DNA of 64,000 bases from Filimonas sp. (GCA_017306865.1 JAFKHH010000024.1:22291-86290); one strand, 5' to 3'; positions 43,603 through 52,651 are shown, counted from the stretch's first letter. Translations and numbers: made by a program. Notes: generated by a model not told the origin, from the letters alone.

Positions 43603-44951
43603 AATACTTCTTCATATTATGTTGTATGTTGGTGTTGTCTGCGACAGCTAAGGCGCAATCTTGTTTTGTAGAAATATCGCTGGACCGTACCAGCGTATAT
43701 GTACAACAGCCTTTCAAGATCACAATTACTGTATTGACTTCTACCTGGTACACTGCGCCGCTTGACTTTGATAATATACAGATCCCAAATGCATTTATTC
43801 TTTCGTTTGACCGGACTACTCCGGGTATGTTCACGGTTAAAGGCAAACAATATGCAGGGTTGCAGTTTTATTTTATCGTATTCCCGTATAAGTCTGGCAG
43901 CTTTGCTATACCATCATTTAATATAGTGGCAACAACGCCACCACCGGGCACGGCTGTAGCAAATAAAATAAAACTAAAAACACCGGCGCGCAATTTTGTA
44001 GTGAAACCTGTGCCGGCTACTGTAAAAGGGGATAACTGGTTTGTAGCAAAAAATGTATATATATCAGAGAAGTGGAACAGATCGTTGTCTAACCTGAAAG
44101 TAGGGGATGTGATTGAGCGCACAATCACTGTAAACGCGAGAGGGACATTACCACAATTTATTCCAGAGTTGACCCTGGGCCAAATTGATTTTGCAAGTAT
44201 TTATCCGCAAGATGCTGATCTGGCTGATACAAGGGACGATTATGATGCAAATGGCAGAAGAACACAAAAGATCATCTACCTGCTGGAAAAGCCGGGCGAT
44301 TTTGTTATACCGGCTATACCTGTACAATGGTGGAATCCGAATAGCAGTAAGCTGTACAGCAGGAGTGTGGCAGCAGGCAAGATCCATGTTGCACCCAATC
44401 CCAACCTTGGTATTGTACAAACGTTGAAAGATAGCCTTAACACAACGAAAGCGATGCAGTCGCAAACGAAGGCGAAGCATGGCCCCAGATTGTTTTATGG
44501 TTTGCCCTGGTATTTGTTCTTTACGTATGTGCTGATTGGTCTTATTCTTTTTTATTTCCTCACTCGGTATGTTATCCGGCTGTATCGTAAAATACATGCG
44601 GCGTATTTAGCTTACTTGCAAAGCGAAGTTCATTGGTTTATACGCTTCCTGCGTTCGTCACTACAATTACCTGTTATTGTAAATAGGTTATATGCATGGT
44701 GGGATAGAAGAGGGGCTGCCAGCGCAACTAAGTGTGCAGCCGTAAATGCGGTACTGCGCAATGCTAATGAGGAAGGATTGCTGAAAGAGTGGGATGCGTA
44801 TAATAAGCAATTATTCAGAGAAGAGAATACAATTAACCCGGCAGATAAGAATTTTAAAAAGAAAATAAAAGCATATCGTTCCCGCGCAAAACAAATTGTA
44901 CATACAAGTAATGAGATTAGCCTGCGCCAGCAACCATTTGAAATAACATGA
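43596..44951 (+). CDS. batD: BatD-family protein
   Basis: 451 residues from a TTG that overlaps the previous gene by 7 bp (ttggtaa); this start yields the signal VKYFFILCCMLVLSATAKAQ. BatD signs: repeated beta domains (about 20-285, FKITITVLTSTW, GDVIERTITVNARG), one membrane helix at about 303-325, and a helical cytoplasmic tail. Last gene of the Bat operon. No other start in this frame gives an export signal, so TTG is preferred. Confidence 0.88.
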   Translation: MVKYFFILCCMLVLSATAKAQSCFVEISLDRTSVYVQQPFKITITVLTSTWYTAPLDFDNIQIPNAFILSFDRTTPGMFTVKGKQYAGLQFYFIVFPYKSGSFAIPSFNIVATTPPPGTAVANKIKLKTPARNFVVKPVPATVKGDNWFVAKNVYISEKWNRSLSNLKVGDVIERTITVNARGTLPQFIPELTLGQIDFASIYPQDADLADTRDDYDANGRRTQKIIYLLEKPGDFVIPAIPVQWWNPNSSKLYSRSVAAGKIHVAPNPNLGIVQTLKDSLNTTKAMQSQTKAKHGPRLFYGLPWYLFFTYVLIGLILFYFLTRYVIRLYRKIHAAYLAYLQSEVHWFIRFLRSSLQLPVIVNRLYAWWDRRGAASATKCAAVNAVLRNANEEGLLKEWDAYNKQLFREENTINPADKNFKKKIKAYRSRAKQIVHTSNEISLRQQPFEIT

Positions 44952-45588
44952 TGTGTGCCTCAATACATACTCTTAATGATGAATTATAAGGTAGAATCGA
45001 GGCTCGATAGAATGGTAGAAAAATATATCCCACACCAATCAGAGCCGCGGCGCGGCGACAGAATTATTCTCTTGCAAAATGATTTATTCTGTCGCTCCTC
45101 CGGAGCTCAACTGCTTGCATGAATAATTAAACTACCAATCTGGCGTCCCTCCGGGACTTTACTATTCTTTCGAACACTTATGGCCGGGAGGCCTGCGCTA
45201 GTGAGTGGGCCACTTTCAAAAGACTTATTTTGCTATTTTGGATACACCTAAAAAGTGGCCCACTCTGGCGTATGTGTTGTTCAGGTTCTCTTAGCTTAAT
45301 GACATTGCCCTACGGGATTATAACGTCTTTACTGACGCAGGCCTCCCGGCCTGTGTCTGCTTATTACTAATGTTTGCGTATCGTTACGCTTATTTTTATA
45401 AAACTTTTAAGCAGGTATGGTTTAGTAACAATACAGCACAGGCCGGGAGACCTGCGCTAGCGAAAGTAGGTATGTAACCTGTTGACAAAAGATATGGTTG
45501 CCCGGTAAGTGTATCCTGTTTATTCTTTATTTTGCCTTCTTGTTTGGATGTTGGCTGCCGTGTGTAGCATTTGCTTAAAATAAAGAAT
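44952..45588. repeat. 637-bp REP-rich intergenic region
   Basis: No gene. From 44998 to 45110 lies a block shared with 63721-63831 (cgatagaatggtagaa, agccgcgg/gcagcgcggcgacag). A lone REP hairpin ggccgggaggcctgc follows at 45182-45198, then 'tgacattgccctacgggatt' at 45299-45318, the 123-bp element copy B (45335-45457), and 'gtaggtatgtaacctgttgac' at 45465-45485. Confidence 0.85.
45335..45457 (-). repeat. 123-bp REP/MITE-like element, copy B
   Basis: Reverse-orientation copy of the element at 24923-25046. The ends (45335-45355 and 45437-45457) are 21-bp inverted repeats with one substitution in each end relative to copy A. The interior keeps tactaatgtttgcgtatcg and caggtatggtttagtaac in the expected order. 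Confidence 0.9.
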
Positions 45589-45897
45589 ATGAGATTTAAC
45601 AGGAGCAATAAACTGTGGCTTCATGTATTCATACAACTACTTGCCTTAATTATCCCGGTTGGTTTGTTTTTGTTGTGGGGCAACATTGCTGCACAGCGCG
45701 AAATGAAAAGGGAACATCATGGTGATCCTTTCCTGGGTATAGCCCTTATGTGTATTGTTATATACGTTTGCTGGATCATCTATTTGTTGATTAGCAGCAT
45801 GTCGCTGCATGTAAAAAGATTGTATGCTTTACGCAATGCAAACTGGATCATTGCAGGAGCGGCTATACTAATTGCTATAGTCATTCGTTATATGTAA
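45589..45897 (+). CDS. small two-helix membrane protein
   Basis: 102 residues from the ATG; a TTG start six codons earlier is also possible. Three hydrophobic stretches: about 9-31 (WLHVFIQLLALIIPVGLFLLWG), 50-70 (GIALMCIVIYVCWIIYLLI) and 83-100. No family recognised. A short loop rich in Arg/Glu/His (REMKREHHGDPF) lies between the first two. It precedes the WG-repeat gene by 31 bp on the same strand, so they may be co-transcribed. Confidence 0.65.
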   Translation: MRFNRSNKLWLHVFIQLLALIIPVGLFLLWGNIAAQREMKREHHGDPFLGIALMCIVIYVCWIIYLLISSMSLHVKRLYALRNANWIIAGAAILIAIVIRYM

Positions 45898-45928
45898 ACA
45901 CTTTATAGTAAAAAGAGAGACACAAAAG

Positions 45929-47221
45929 ATGAAGTTTATTGTAAGCATGACATTCTTGCTTTTCGCTGGTTGTGTAGCGGATGCACAAACCACGAATGTG
46001 ATTGACAAAAAACAAAAATTGGCCGGGAATTATAACCCTGCGCTGAATATTATTCAACCGGCTGATAAAAATTATGCAACCGGCATTTTTAAAAATGGTG
46101 TTGCTATACTTATAAAAAATGGAAATAAACTGGGGTTGATAGATAAGAGGAAAGTCATTATCGTTGATCCTGAATATGATTATATCGCCTCATCTTGTGA
46201 TGGTTTGATGAGTGTACGGAAGGGCGACTTAGAAGGGTATATAGATACTTTGGGTAAAATAATTGTGCCATTACAAAAAGCCAGCTTTAATGATGTTATT
46301 GGCAATGGGAGGATTGTATTTTCTTCCGTTGTAACCGGAAATAAAAAATATGGCATAATGGATTATAAAGGAAATGTAATTGTATCGCCATCTTATGATT
46401 ACATTAGCCCGTTTACAGAGATAAAAACTGTCTTTTCAAATGGTGATTTTAATAGTTACGGATTGATGGATATGAATGGACAGGAGTTGCTGCCGTGCAA
46501 ATATCGAAGCGTCCAGATATTTAACAAAAGCGGGCTTGTAACGGCCCATACTAAAGATAGCGTTGAGTTGCGGGACATTCGCACTGTAGGCCTGGTTTTG
46601 CAGCTATCTGGCTGGGAACTGAAAAATCCTTCCTTGTGGGATAGCAAGATCATTGCTATAAGAAAGAATGGGAAATGGGGATTTGTAAATAATGAAGGAA
46701 AAGAGTACATCCCATGTGTGTATGATGATGTCTCTGAATATAACTCGGGAGTTGCCTCATTTAAAATGGATGGACAATGGGGGATTATGAATATAAAGGG
46801 AGAGCCAATTGTTTCGCCACAATATGACGGGCTTACATACTTTTCAGAAGGGTTAGCGGTTTATTCCAAAAGTAAAAAGTCAGGTATAATAAATGTGAAG
46901 GGAGAGATAATTACAAAGCCGCTATATGATTATATAGCCCCATTTAAAAATGGATATGCAAAAGTAAAAAATGGTTCAAAATGTGGGCTTATTGATAAAA
47001 CCGGTAAACTTGTTTTGCCGGTGCAATTTTCTGATATTTCTGTTGGAGAACCTGGAACTGCAATTTTGGTTGAGCAAAATAATAAGTTTGCATTTGTCAA
47101 TTTTGCAGGCAAATTTATTACGCCTTTCACGTATGACATGGCCCTGCACTTTGATAGTACAGGCATTACTTTTGTTAGAAAAGATGGAAAGCATTTCTTT
47201 GTAAATATTGCAGGAGAGTAG
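45929..47221 (+). CDS. secreted WG-repeat protein
   Basis: 430 residues with signal MKFIVSMTFLLFAGCVADAQ. The mature part consists of about nine WG-type repeats (for example KNGKWGFVNNEGKEYIPCVYDDV, DGQWGIMNIKGEPIVSPQYDG, SKKSGIINVKGEIITKPLYDYI), each about 45 residues, forming a beta solenoid or propeller-like scaffold. WG-repeat proteins are usually exported binding or surface proteins. The function is unknown. A strong hairpin terminator follows at 47239. Confidence 0.85.
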   Translation: MKFIVSMTFLLFAGCVADAQTTNVIDKKQKLAGNYNPALNIIQPADKNYATGIFKNGVAILIKNGNKLGLIDKRKVIIVDPEYDYIASSCDGLMSVRKGDLEGYIDTLGKIIVPLQKASFNDVIGNGRIVFSSVVTGNKKYGIMDYKGNVIVSPSYDYISPFTEIKTVFSNGDFNSYGLMDMNGQELLPCKYRSVQIFNKSGLVTAHTKDSVELRDIRTVGLVLQLSGWELKNPSLWDSKIIAIRKNGKWGFVNNEGKEYIPCVYDDVSEYNSGVASFKMDGQWGIMNIKGEPIVSPQYDGLTYFSEGLAVYSKSKKSGIINVKGEIITKPLYDYIAPFKNGYAKVKNGSKCGLIDKTGKLVLPVQFSDISVGEPGTAILVEQNNKFAFVNFAGKFITPFTYDMALHFDSTGITFVRKDGKHFFVNIAGE

Positions 47222-47234
47222 TTGATGTATAATA

Positions 47235-47272
47235 AAAGAGCGCGCATAGCTCTGATGCTATGCGCGCTTTTT
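47235..47272 (+). terminator. intrinsic terminator of the WG-repeat gene
   Basis: Perfect 11-bp stem agcgcgcatag / ctatgcgcgct (47239-47249, 47258-47268), 8-base loop, followed by tttttag. An A-run on the left makes it work on both strands. Confidence 0.9.
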
Positions 47273-47402
47273 AGTACGTGTGTACATGTTTGCTGAATAA
47301 TGATTGGGACGCTGAAGTGTGCGACGCAACAAAAGCTGAATAGTCTTTCTACAGGTTACTCAACAATATAATGACACACAATTTGTCCATGTGGTTTTTG
47401 CT

Positions 47403-48509
47403 CTAACTCTTCACACACCTGAAGCCCAGGTTGCTCATGCCGGAGTCATGCGTGCTTTTCATCCTGCGGGCTACTCTATAACCGGAGCAGTAGCTCTCAT
47501 TGCACATGAATGATCCGCCGCGCGTAACTTTTTTAGGTGCATAAGGCTCCTCCGGGTCGAAGCTGTTATCGGGCCCTTTCGGGTCTTTTATTGTACCGCC
47601 CTGTTGTGCCAGTTTTTGATAATAATCATTCCTGTACCAGTCTGCGCACCATTCCCATACATTGCCCGCTATATCGTATAGCTTGTAGCCATTTGGCTGA
47701 AATGATTTTACGGGTGCTATTCCTACAAACCCATCGCGGGCAATATTCTTATCAGGGAAATGCCCTTCCCATGTATTAGCTTTTGGTAAACCTTCATTAA
47801 TGCCTTCGTTGCCCCATGAATATATTTTGTCCTTCAGGCCTCCGCGTGCAGCAAACTCCCACTCGGCCTCGGTTGGCAGGCGCTTGCCGGCCCATTTACA
47901 ATAAGCCTGCGCATCGTCCCAGCTTATATGCACCACAGGGTAATTCTCTTTTCCGTCAATGTTGCTGCCCTTACCCTCGGGGTGGCGCCAGTCCGCACCG
48001 GCTGTCCATGTCCACCATTGGGAAAAATCATTCAACGCTACGGGATGGTTGGGCGGGGTGAAGACCAGTGATGCTGCTACCAGCATACTATCAGGCGGCT
48101 TCGGTGTGCCGGGCGCTACTTGTGATTTTATGTCTTCCCAGTCGGGCTTTCTTTCTGCTGTGGTAACATAACCGGTAGCGTCTACAAATTTTTTGAACTG
48201 TGCGTTTGTTACTTCGTGCGCATCCATCCAGAATGGTGAAACAGAAACGCTGTGTTTGGGAAACTCATCCGGGGCAGCCTGGTTATTGTCTCCACCCATC
48301 ATAAATGTACCGCCGGGTATATAGACCATGTCGGCAGTAGATGTATCTCCGCTGAAAGCTATACTGTCTGTGTGTACCTGCGGTGCTACAGCAGCAGGCT
48401 GATCTTTGGTAGCCTGGGAATTGCCGCAGCTATATAGAGAGAGGGCAAGCGCACACATAGCAAGACCTGCCACCAGTTTGTGTTGTGGTGAAATAAGAGT
48501 AGCTGCCAT
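47403..48509 (-). CDS. formylglycine-generating-enzyme-like lipoprotein
   Basis: 368 residues. Lipoprotein-like signal ending LYSCGNSQ (Cys28). The SUMF1/FGE fold covers about 60-368: MVYIPGGTFMMGGDNN, WMDAHEVTNAQFKKF, PVVHISWDDAQAYCKWAGKRLPTEAEWEFAARGG, NGYKLYDIAGNVWEWCADWY, and the C-terminal RGGSFMCNESYCSGYR. Both Cys of the active-site pair (C336 and C341) are present, matching the catalytic Cys pair of genuine FGE. FGE oxidises a Cys of sulfatases to formylglycine using O2 and Cu. No sulfatase is in the window. It lies 3 bp after the small Cys-Cys lipoprotein gene. Confidence 0.85.
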   Translation of the reverse strand: MAATLISPQHKLVAGLAMCALALSLYSCGNSQATKDQPAAVAPQVHTDSIAFSGDTSTADMVYIPGGTFMMGGDNNQAAPDEFPKHSVSVSPFWMDAHEVTNAQFKKFVDATGYVTTAERKPDWEDIKSQVAPGTPKPPDSMLVAASLVFTPPNHPVALNDFSQWWTWTAGADWRHPEGKGSNIDGKENYPVVHISWDDAQAYCKWAGKRLPTEAEWEFAARGGLKDKIYSWGNEGINEGLPKANTWEGHFPDKNIARDGFVGIAPVKSFQPNGYKLYDIAGNVWEWCADWYRNDYYQKLAQQGGTIKDPKGPDNSFDPEEPYAPKKVTRGGSFMCNESYCSGYRVARRMKSTHDSGMSNLGFRCVKS

Positions 48510-48512
48510 AAT

Positions 48513-48728
48513 TTATTTGCTTTTCGTATTGCTTAGAGAGTCTGTTTTTTTAGCGCCGGGCACCCCAGAGATGGCGAAGCGGGGCGGTGTTTTACCTGTG
48601 CAGCAGCTTTTGGTGTCTTTTGCAGCTTTCGTTTCTGCTACCTGCTCCCGTGAAAGTTGGCCACTGCCGCAACTGCAAAGCAGTATTGTACAGCAGGTGA
48701 TTGTCAGTATTTTCAGTTGGCTCTTCAT
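48513..48728 (-). CDS. tiny Cys-Cys lipoprotein co-encoded with FGE-like gene
   Basis: 71 residues. Signal and lipobox MKSQLKILTITCCTILLCSC (Cys20) followed by GSGQ, then a charged stretch and SCCTGKTPPRF (41-51). No family recognised. It ends 3 bp before the FGE-like start on the same strand, so it is probably translated with it. A vicinal Cys pair near a Pro-x-Arg hints at a metal or thiol role or at an accessory segment that in other genomes could be fused to FGE; this is inference. Confidence 0.6.
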   Translation of the reverse strand: MKSQLKILTITCCTILLCSCGSGQLSREQVAETKAAKDTKSCCTGKTPPRFAISGVPGAKKTDSLSNTKSK

Positions 48729-48905
48729 CGTATATATTTACCTGTTATGCCAGTGGCGTTTGATGCCCTTGCTGGTATAGGGAATGCTAAAGGTATTTAT
48801 AAAAAGACACTTTTGCGTATAGGATTCCGCCTTGTTTCCTGCTTTATTCGGTAAAAAATATGCCGGTTACAGGAGGAAAATTGCAAATCGGGTCTTTTTG
48901 TATCC

Positions 48906-48938
48906 CGGAAATGGCTTTTCGTCGAAAAGCCATTTCCG
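48906..48938. promoter_or_regulatory. perfect 33-bp palindrome between divergent genes
   Basis: The arms cggaaatggcttttcg (48906-48921) and cgaaaagccatttccg (48923-48938) are perfect reverse complements around one base. It lies between the start of the small lipoprotein gene (48728) and the start of a 58-residue ORF (48986). It could be an operator, an attenuator hairpin or a repeat. Confidence 0.7.
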
Positions 48939-48985
48939 TATAGAGGAAGTCATGCTACTTTGGTAGTGTTATTAAGAACTGTATT

Positions 48986-49162
48986 ATGAAACGCCTCCTT
49001 ATTGTCTTATTATCTGTTTTATTGTGCCTCACGCTCTGGCAGCTTGCAGAACATAATGCTGCTATGCCTGCAGTGACGTCACAGGAGGGCGGCGAGTTTT
49101 TTTATTACCATTACGGCATTGGCCAGCCTAACTGCGTAGTTCCACTGTTGCGTCATCCCTAG
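48986..49162 (+). CDS. small exported peptide, unrecognised
   Basis: 58 residues: an N-terminal Lys-Arg (MKRLL), a hydrophobic helix (IVLLSVLLCLTLWQLA), then a polar and aromatic tail EGGEFFYYHYGIGQPNC and a short end. The start ATG is 48 bp after the 33-bp palindrome; a near -7 match (tactttgg) is at 48956-48963. It could be a secreted or membrane-anchored small protein. The absence of any known relative leaves open whether it is real; codon use looks normal. Confidence 0.45.
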   Translation: MKRLLIVLLSVLLCLTLWQLAEHNAAMPAVTSQEGGEFFYYHYGIGQPNCVVPLLRHP

Positions 49163-49667
49163 ATTATCTTAAGTGTAGAACCTGACTATAAAACACACCA
49201 GTCTATTGCGCAGGGGGGACAAAGCAATGTCTTTGTGGTTACCTTAATTCTATTTCACTAATCGATTCCATACCGTCTTCATAAGTCAATTTTATTACGG
49301 CTGTTCAACACGCTGTTTGCTTTACTTCATACTCATTATATGTGTGAAAATGATTATGTAATGAATGAGTAGTGAACACGGGGAGTAATAAAAAATAGCG
49401 GATTATGTAGTGTGAAATCTCACACTGCGGCAGGCATGTAGTTGCATGAAAATAAGTTGTTAAGCGTAGTGTATTCATAAGTAAGGCAGATGTACTTCGT
49501 GTCAGAAAAATACGACATCACTTGTAGATGATTTGCGATAAGCATTCCGTGTGGTTACTACAAGGGCAGATTAATGACGGCTGTATTTTTATAACAAGTT
49601 TAAGATCCAATATCCCTGCACTTGTTTTTAATCCGTATCATTTGTCAACTTAAGCAACGCCTGGTGT
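49163..49667. other. 505-bp intergenic region, nothing recognised beyond one palindrome
   Basis: AT-rich without dispersed repeats or credible ORF. One palindrome agtgtga-aatc-tcacact is at 49409-49426. A possible -7 (tatcatttg, one extra base) lies near 49636 before the histidine kinase gene. Confidence 0.45.
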
Positions 49668-50711
49668 ATGAAACATGAAAACCCTTTAAAGAAACTCCTC
49701 TTTATATTTCGCCAGAGAGACTTTGTGCGAAATACTACTGCCATCTTTTCGATGCAGGCGGTTCTGTTCACCATACTCAGTCTAATAGCGCCTGTACAGG
49801 TAGACCGGCTGGTTTTGATTGGGTGGGGGCTGGCATTTAGTGCATTATCAGCAATGGGTGTGAGTGTTTTTCTCACGCTGCGGTTTGTACCTTATCTGCG
49901 TGCAGCAGCATTGCTGAAGAAGCATTATGAAGACAGCGACTTTGTTCATGTAACAAAAAAGATGACGAAGCATCCTCACTTTATTCAGAAAGCGGTAGAA
50001 ACAATATTGGCTGATTGGGATATTGTGGAAAAAGAGCACAAGCGCCTGACTTCATTACTGTCGCATGATATGCGTACACCACTTAGCCAGATCATTAGTC
50101 TTTGTATGTTACTGGACGAAGAAACAGATGAGGCTGTGCGAAATGAATATTTACATTATATCAAATCTCAATCGGCTACGTTGCTGGATATGCTGACGGA
50201 TACCTTGCAGATGATGCAAGCGGCAGGCATACAGATCAGGAAAACAGATGTGGTAGAGCTGGACTTGCAAGTGATCGTAGAGCGGGTTTTATTATTGCTC
50301 TCGTCTCAGGTAAATGCAAAACAGGTTTCTGTATTAAAAGATATTACACCGGGATTGCTGGTGCAGGCAGAAGAAAAAAGATTTATGCTGGCTATTGTAC
50401 AACTGCTGGCAACTGCGGTAAAACTTTCGCCGCCGGATGGCATTGTTTGCCTGAAGGCAAGAGAAGCCGGTGGCAGGATCATTATCAGTATAACTAACCA
50501 CGATAGCGATGATGAGGTGCTTTCCCAGGTGTATGAGGCTTTCCCCGCAGCAAAAGACATTAGAGGAAGCCTCCGGGTTACCAATGGTAATTCCCCATCA
50601 CTCAACCTGGCAGAACAGATCATTGTAAAACATAATGGGCGTTTTGTTTCAGGTAATGAAGATAATAACGGTTATTTCTTCCAGGTGCATTTGCCTATTT
50701 GTGCCAATTAA
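49668..50711 (+). CDS. membrane sensor histidine kinase, degenerate catalytic domain
   Basis: 347 residues. Two membrane segments (about 24-42, 47-72), a short linker, then a HisKA dimerisation domain with LLSHDMRTPLSQ (phospho-acceptor His133) at about 126-190. The ATP-binding part is degenerate: the N-box Asn residues are replaced (QLLATAVK at 245-252, N to T at 249), and the G1 box DxGxG is replaced by NHDSDDE (277-283). It may phosphorylate poorly or act as a phosphatase/scaffold. No response-regulator gene is adjacent, although one and a canonical kinase lie 7 kb away. Confidence 0.8.
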   Translation: MKHENPLKKLLFIFRQRDFVRNTTAIFSMQAVLFTILSLIAPVQVDRLVLIGWGLAFSALSAMGVSVFLTLRFVPYLRAAALLKKHYEDSDFVHVTKKMTKHPHFIQKAVETILADWDIVEKEHKRLTSLLSHDMRTPLSQIISLCMLLDEETDEAVRNEYLHYIKSQSATLLDMLTDTLQMMQAAGIQIRKTDVVELDLQVIVERVLLLLSSQVNAKQVSVLKDITPGLLVQAEEKRFMLAIVQLLATAVKLSPPDGIVCLKAREAGGRIIISITNHDSDDEVLSQVYEAFPAAKDIRGSLRVTNGNSPSLNLAEQIIVKHNGRFVSGNEDNNGYFFQVHLPICAN

Positions 50712-50985
50712 AGCCACATCTACTAAAGATTCCTGATATTCCTCGGGAGCGCTGTTAAATTAAACGGTGTATACTACCCTTCTGATGAGCTTCCGTTTTT
50801 TATCTAACCCGCATTTTTTTACATGTAGTGACACAGTAGCTTTAGATGTAAATGTTATGTAAGGTTGCCATCATGTTATTGAATAATTGCATGGCGGCTG
50901 CCCTTTTTTAATTATATAGCAGTAAATAACCATACGTGCTTCTTTTGCCCTAATTTCAACCCTCAATCATTAACCACGGATTTCT

Positions 50986-52500
50986 ATGAAAAAAAGTTTT
51001 CTTATTACTTTTCTATTTGCCGGTGCCGCATGGTGTGCACAGGCGCAAAAAAATATGTTTACACCTTACAATAACAAAATAGTTGCCCATAGGGGTGCAT
51101 GGAAGGCAAACCATTTGCCGGAAAATTCCATTGCCTCTTTAAAGCAGGCGATCGCATTAAAATGTGCCGGTTCTGAATTTGATGTGCATCTGACGGCGGA
51201 CGACTCTCTTGTTATTAATCATGATCCCACCTACCAGGGATTAACTATAGCAACTACTACATACGCGGAGCTGGCAAAAAAGAAATTGAGCAACGGGGAA
51301 ACGATACCAACGTTACAACAATACATTGCCGCAGGTATGCAGAACAACAATGGGACATTGCTGGTGCTGGAGGTAAAACCTTTTCCGTCATCGCCGGAAC
51401 GTGCTTTACGCTGTGCGGAAAAATCCTGGAAACTGGTGCGTGCTATGGGCGCAGCTTCACGTACGGTCTATATTAGTTTCGACTATGAGGTGCTGAAAAA
51501 AATACGCTCACTGGATGCAAAAGCAATAGTACAATACCTGAACGGAGAGAAAACACCGGCGGAGTTAAAGCAAGACAAGATAGATGGGGCGGATTATCAC
51601 TTCTCTGTTTTTAAAAAGAATGAAGGCTGGATAAAAGAGCTGCGCAATAATAAACAGATCTGTAATGCATGGACGGTGAATGATGCGGCAGAAATGGATT
51701 GGCTGTTGGCTAACAACGTGGACTATATCACTACAAATGAGCCGGAGCTGCTGGCAACCCGTATTGCTGTTGCGCCGGTAAATAAAGGATGGAAGCTGGT
51801 ATGGTCTGATGAGTTTTTTACACCGGGACTTCCTGACTCTACAAAATGGAGTTACAACGTGGGTGACCACGGCTGGGGCAATCACGAAAAACAATATTAT
51901 TCTAATGCGGATACTGCTAATGCAATAAACAAGAATGGTGTGCTGCATATAATAGCACGGAGGGACAATGCTACAGGCAAATACAGCTCGGCAAGAATGG
52001 TCACTAAAGGAAAGGGCGACTGGCTGTATGGCAGGGTAGAGGTGCGGGCTAAAATACCTGCGGGTAAAGGTTTGTGGCCCGCTATCTGGATGCTGCCGAC
52101 AGAGTGGGCGTATGGCGGCTGGCCTAAGAGCGGTGAGATAGATATTATGGAGCATGTAGGTTATATGCCTGATTCTGTATTTACAAGCATTCATACAGAG
52201 TCGTTCAATCACGTTATCCATACGCAAAAGACAAAAGGCTTTTCGTTGCCAGATATGTATGATGCCTTTCATGTATATGCGATCGAGTGGAAAAAAGAAC
52301 GTATAGACTTTTTTGTGGATGATGTATTACGCTTCAGTTTTGATAATACAGGCAAAGGATCTAAAGAATGGCCGTTTGATAAAGCATTTCATTTATTGCT
52401 AAACGTAGCGGTTGGTGGAGACTGGGGCGGAAAGCATGGTATAGACGATGCCATTTTTCCTCAATCCATGCAGGTGGATTATGTGCGCGTGTACCAGTAG
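50986..52500 (+). CDS. secreted GDPD-GH16 fusion enzyme
   Basis: 504 residues with signal MKKSFLITFLFAGAAWCAQAQ. The first domain (about 27-250) is a glycerophosphodiester phosphodiesterase: KIVAHRGAWKANHLPENSI (HR...E-N motif), FDVHLTADDSLVINHDP. The second (about 262-504) is a GH16 beta-glucanase: KLVWSDEFFTPG, GNHEKQYYSN, the catalytic GEIDIMEHVG near 383-392, and the final DYVRVYQ. Both look intact. It probably acts in the periplasm or on the surface on a polymer with glycerol-phosphate and beta-glucan parts. Unusual pairing; terminator follows. Confidence 0.9.
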   Translation: MKKSFLITFLFAGAAWCAQAQKNMFTPYNNKIVAHRGAWKANHLPENSIASLKQAIALKCAGSEFDVHLTADDSLVINHDPTYQGLTIATTTYAELAKKKLSNGETIPTLQQYIAAGMQNNNGTLLVLEVKPFPSSPERALRCAEKSWKLVRAMGAASRTVYISFDYEVLKKIRSLDAKAIVQYLNGEKTPAELKQDKIDGADYHFSVFKKNEGWIKELRNNKQICNAWTVNDAAEMDWLLANNVDYITTNEPELLATRIAVAPVNKGWKLVWSDEFFTPGLPDSTKWSYNVGDHGWGNHEKQYYSNADTANAINKNGVLHIIARRDNATGKYSSARMVTKGKGDWLYGRVEVRAKIPAGKGLWPAIWMLPTEWAYGGWPKSGEIDIMEHVGYMPDSVFTSIHTESFNHVIHTQKTKGFSLPDMYDAFHVYAIEWKKERIDFFVDDVLRFSFDNTGKGSKEWPFDKAFHLLLNVAVGGDWGGKHGIDDAIFPQSMQVDYVRVYQ

Positions 52501-52554
52501 AGTGACTGGCTGTTACTTAACTTTTACATAAAAGAATAATGTACAAACGAATAG

Positions 52555-52592
52555 AAAGCTGTTTGCAGAAATGCGGGCAGCTTTTTCTTTTT
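52555..52592 (+). terminator. intrinsic terminator after the GDPD-GH16 gene
   Basis: Stem with a G-U-tolerant match (gctgtttgc / gcgggcagc) extended by aaagctg / cagcttt, followed by tttttctttttt. Located 55 bp after the stop. Confidence 0.75.
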
Positions 52593-52651
52593 TGGCGTAA
52601 AATCTGGAGAGATAAAGAGTACATTTAAATAACAAAAAATACGATAGTGTT

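Noticed and set aside
49409..49426. Palindrome agtgtga-aatc-tcacact as a Crp site
   Set aside because: Only 4 bases between the half-sites instead of 6, and not close to a promoter match.
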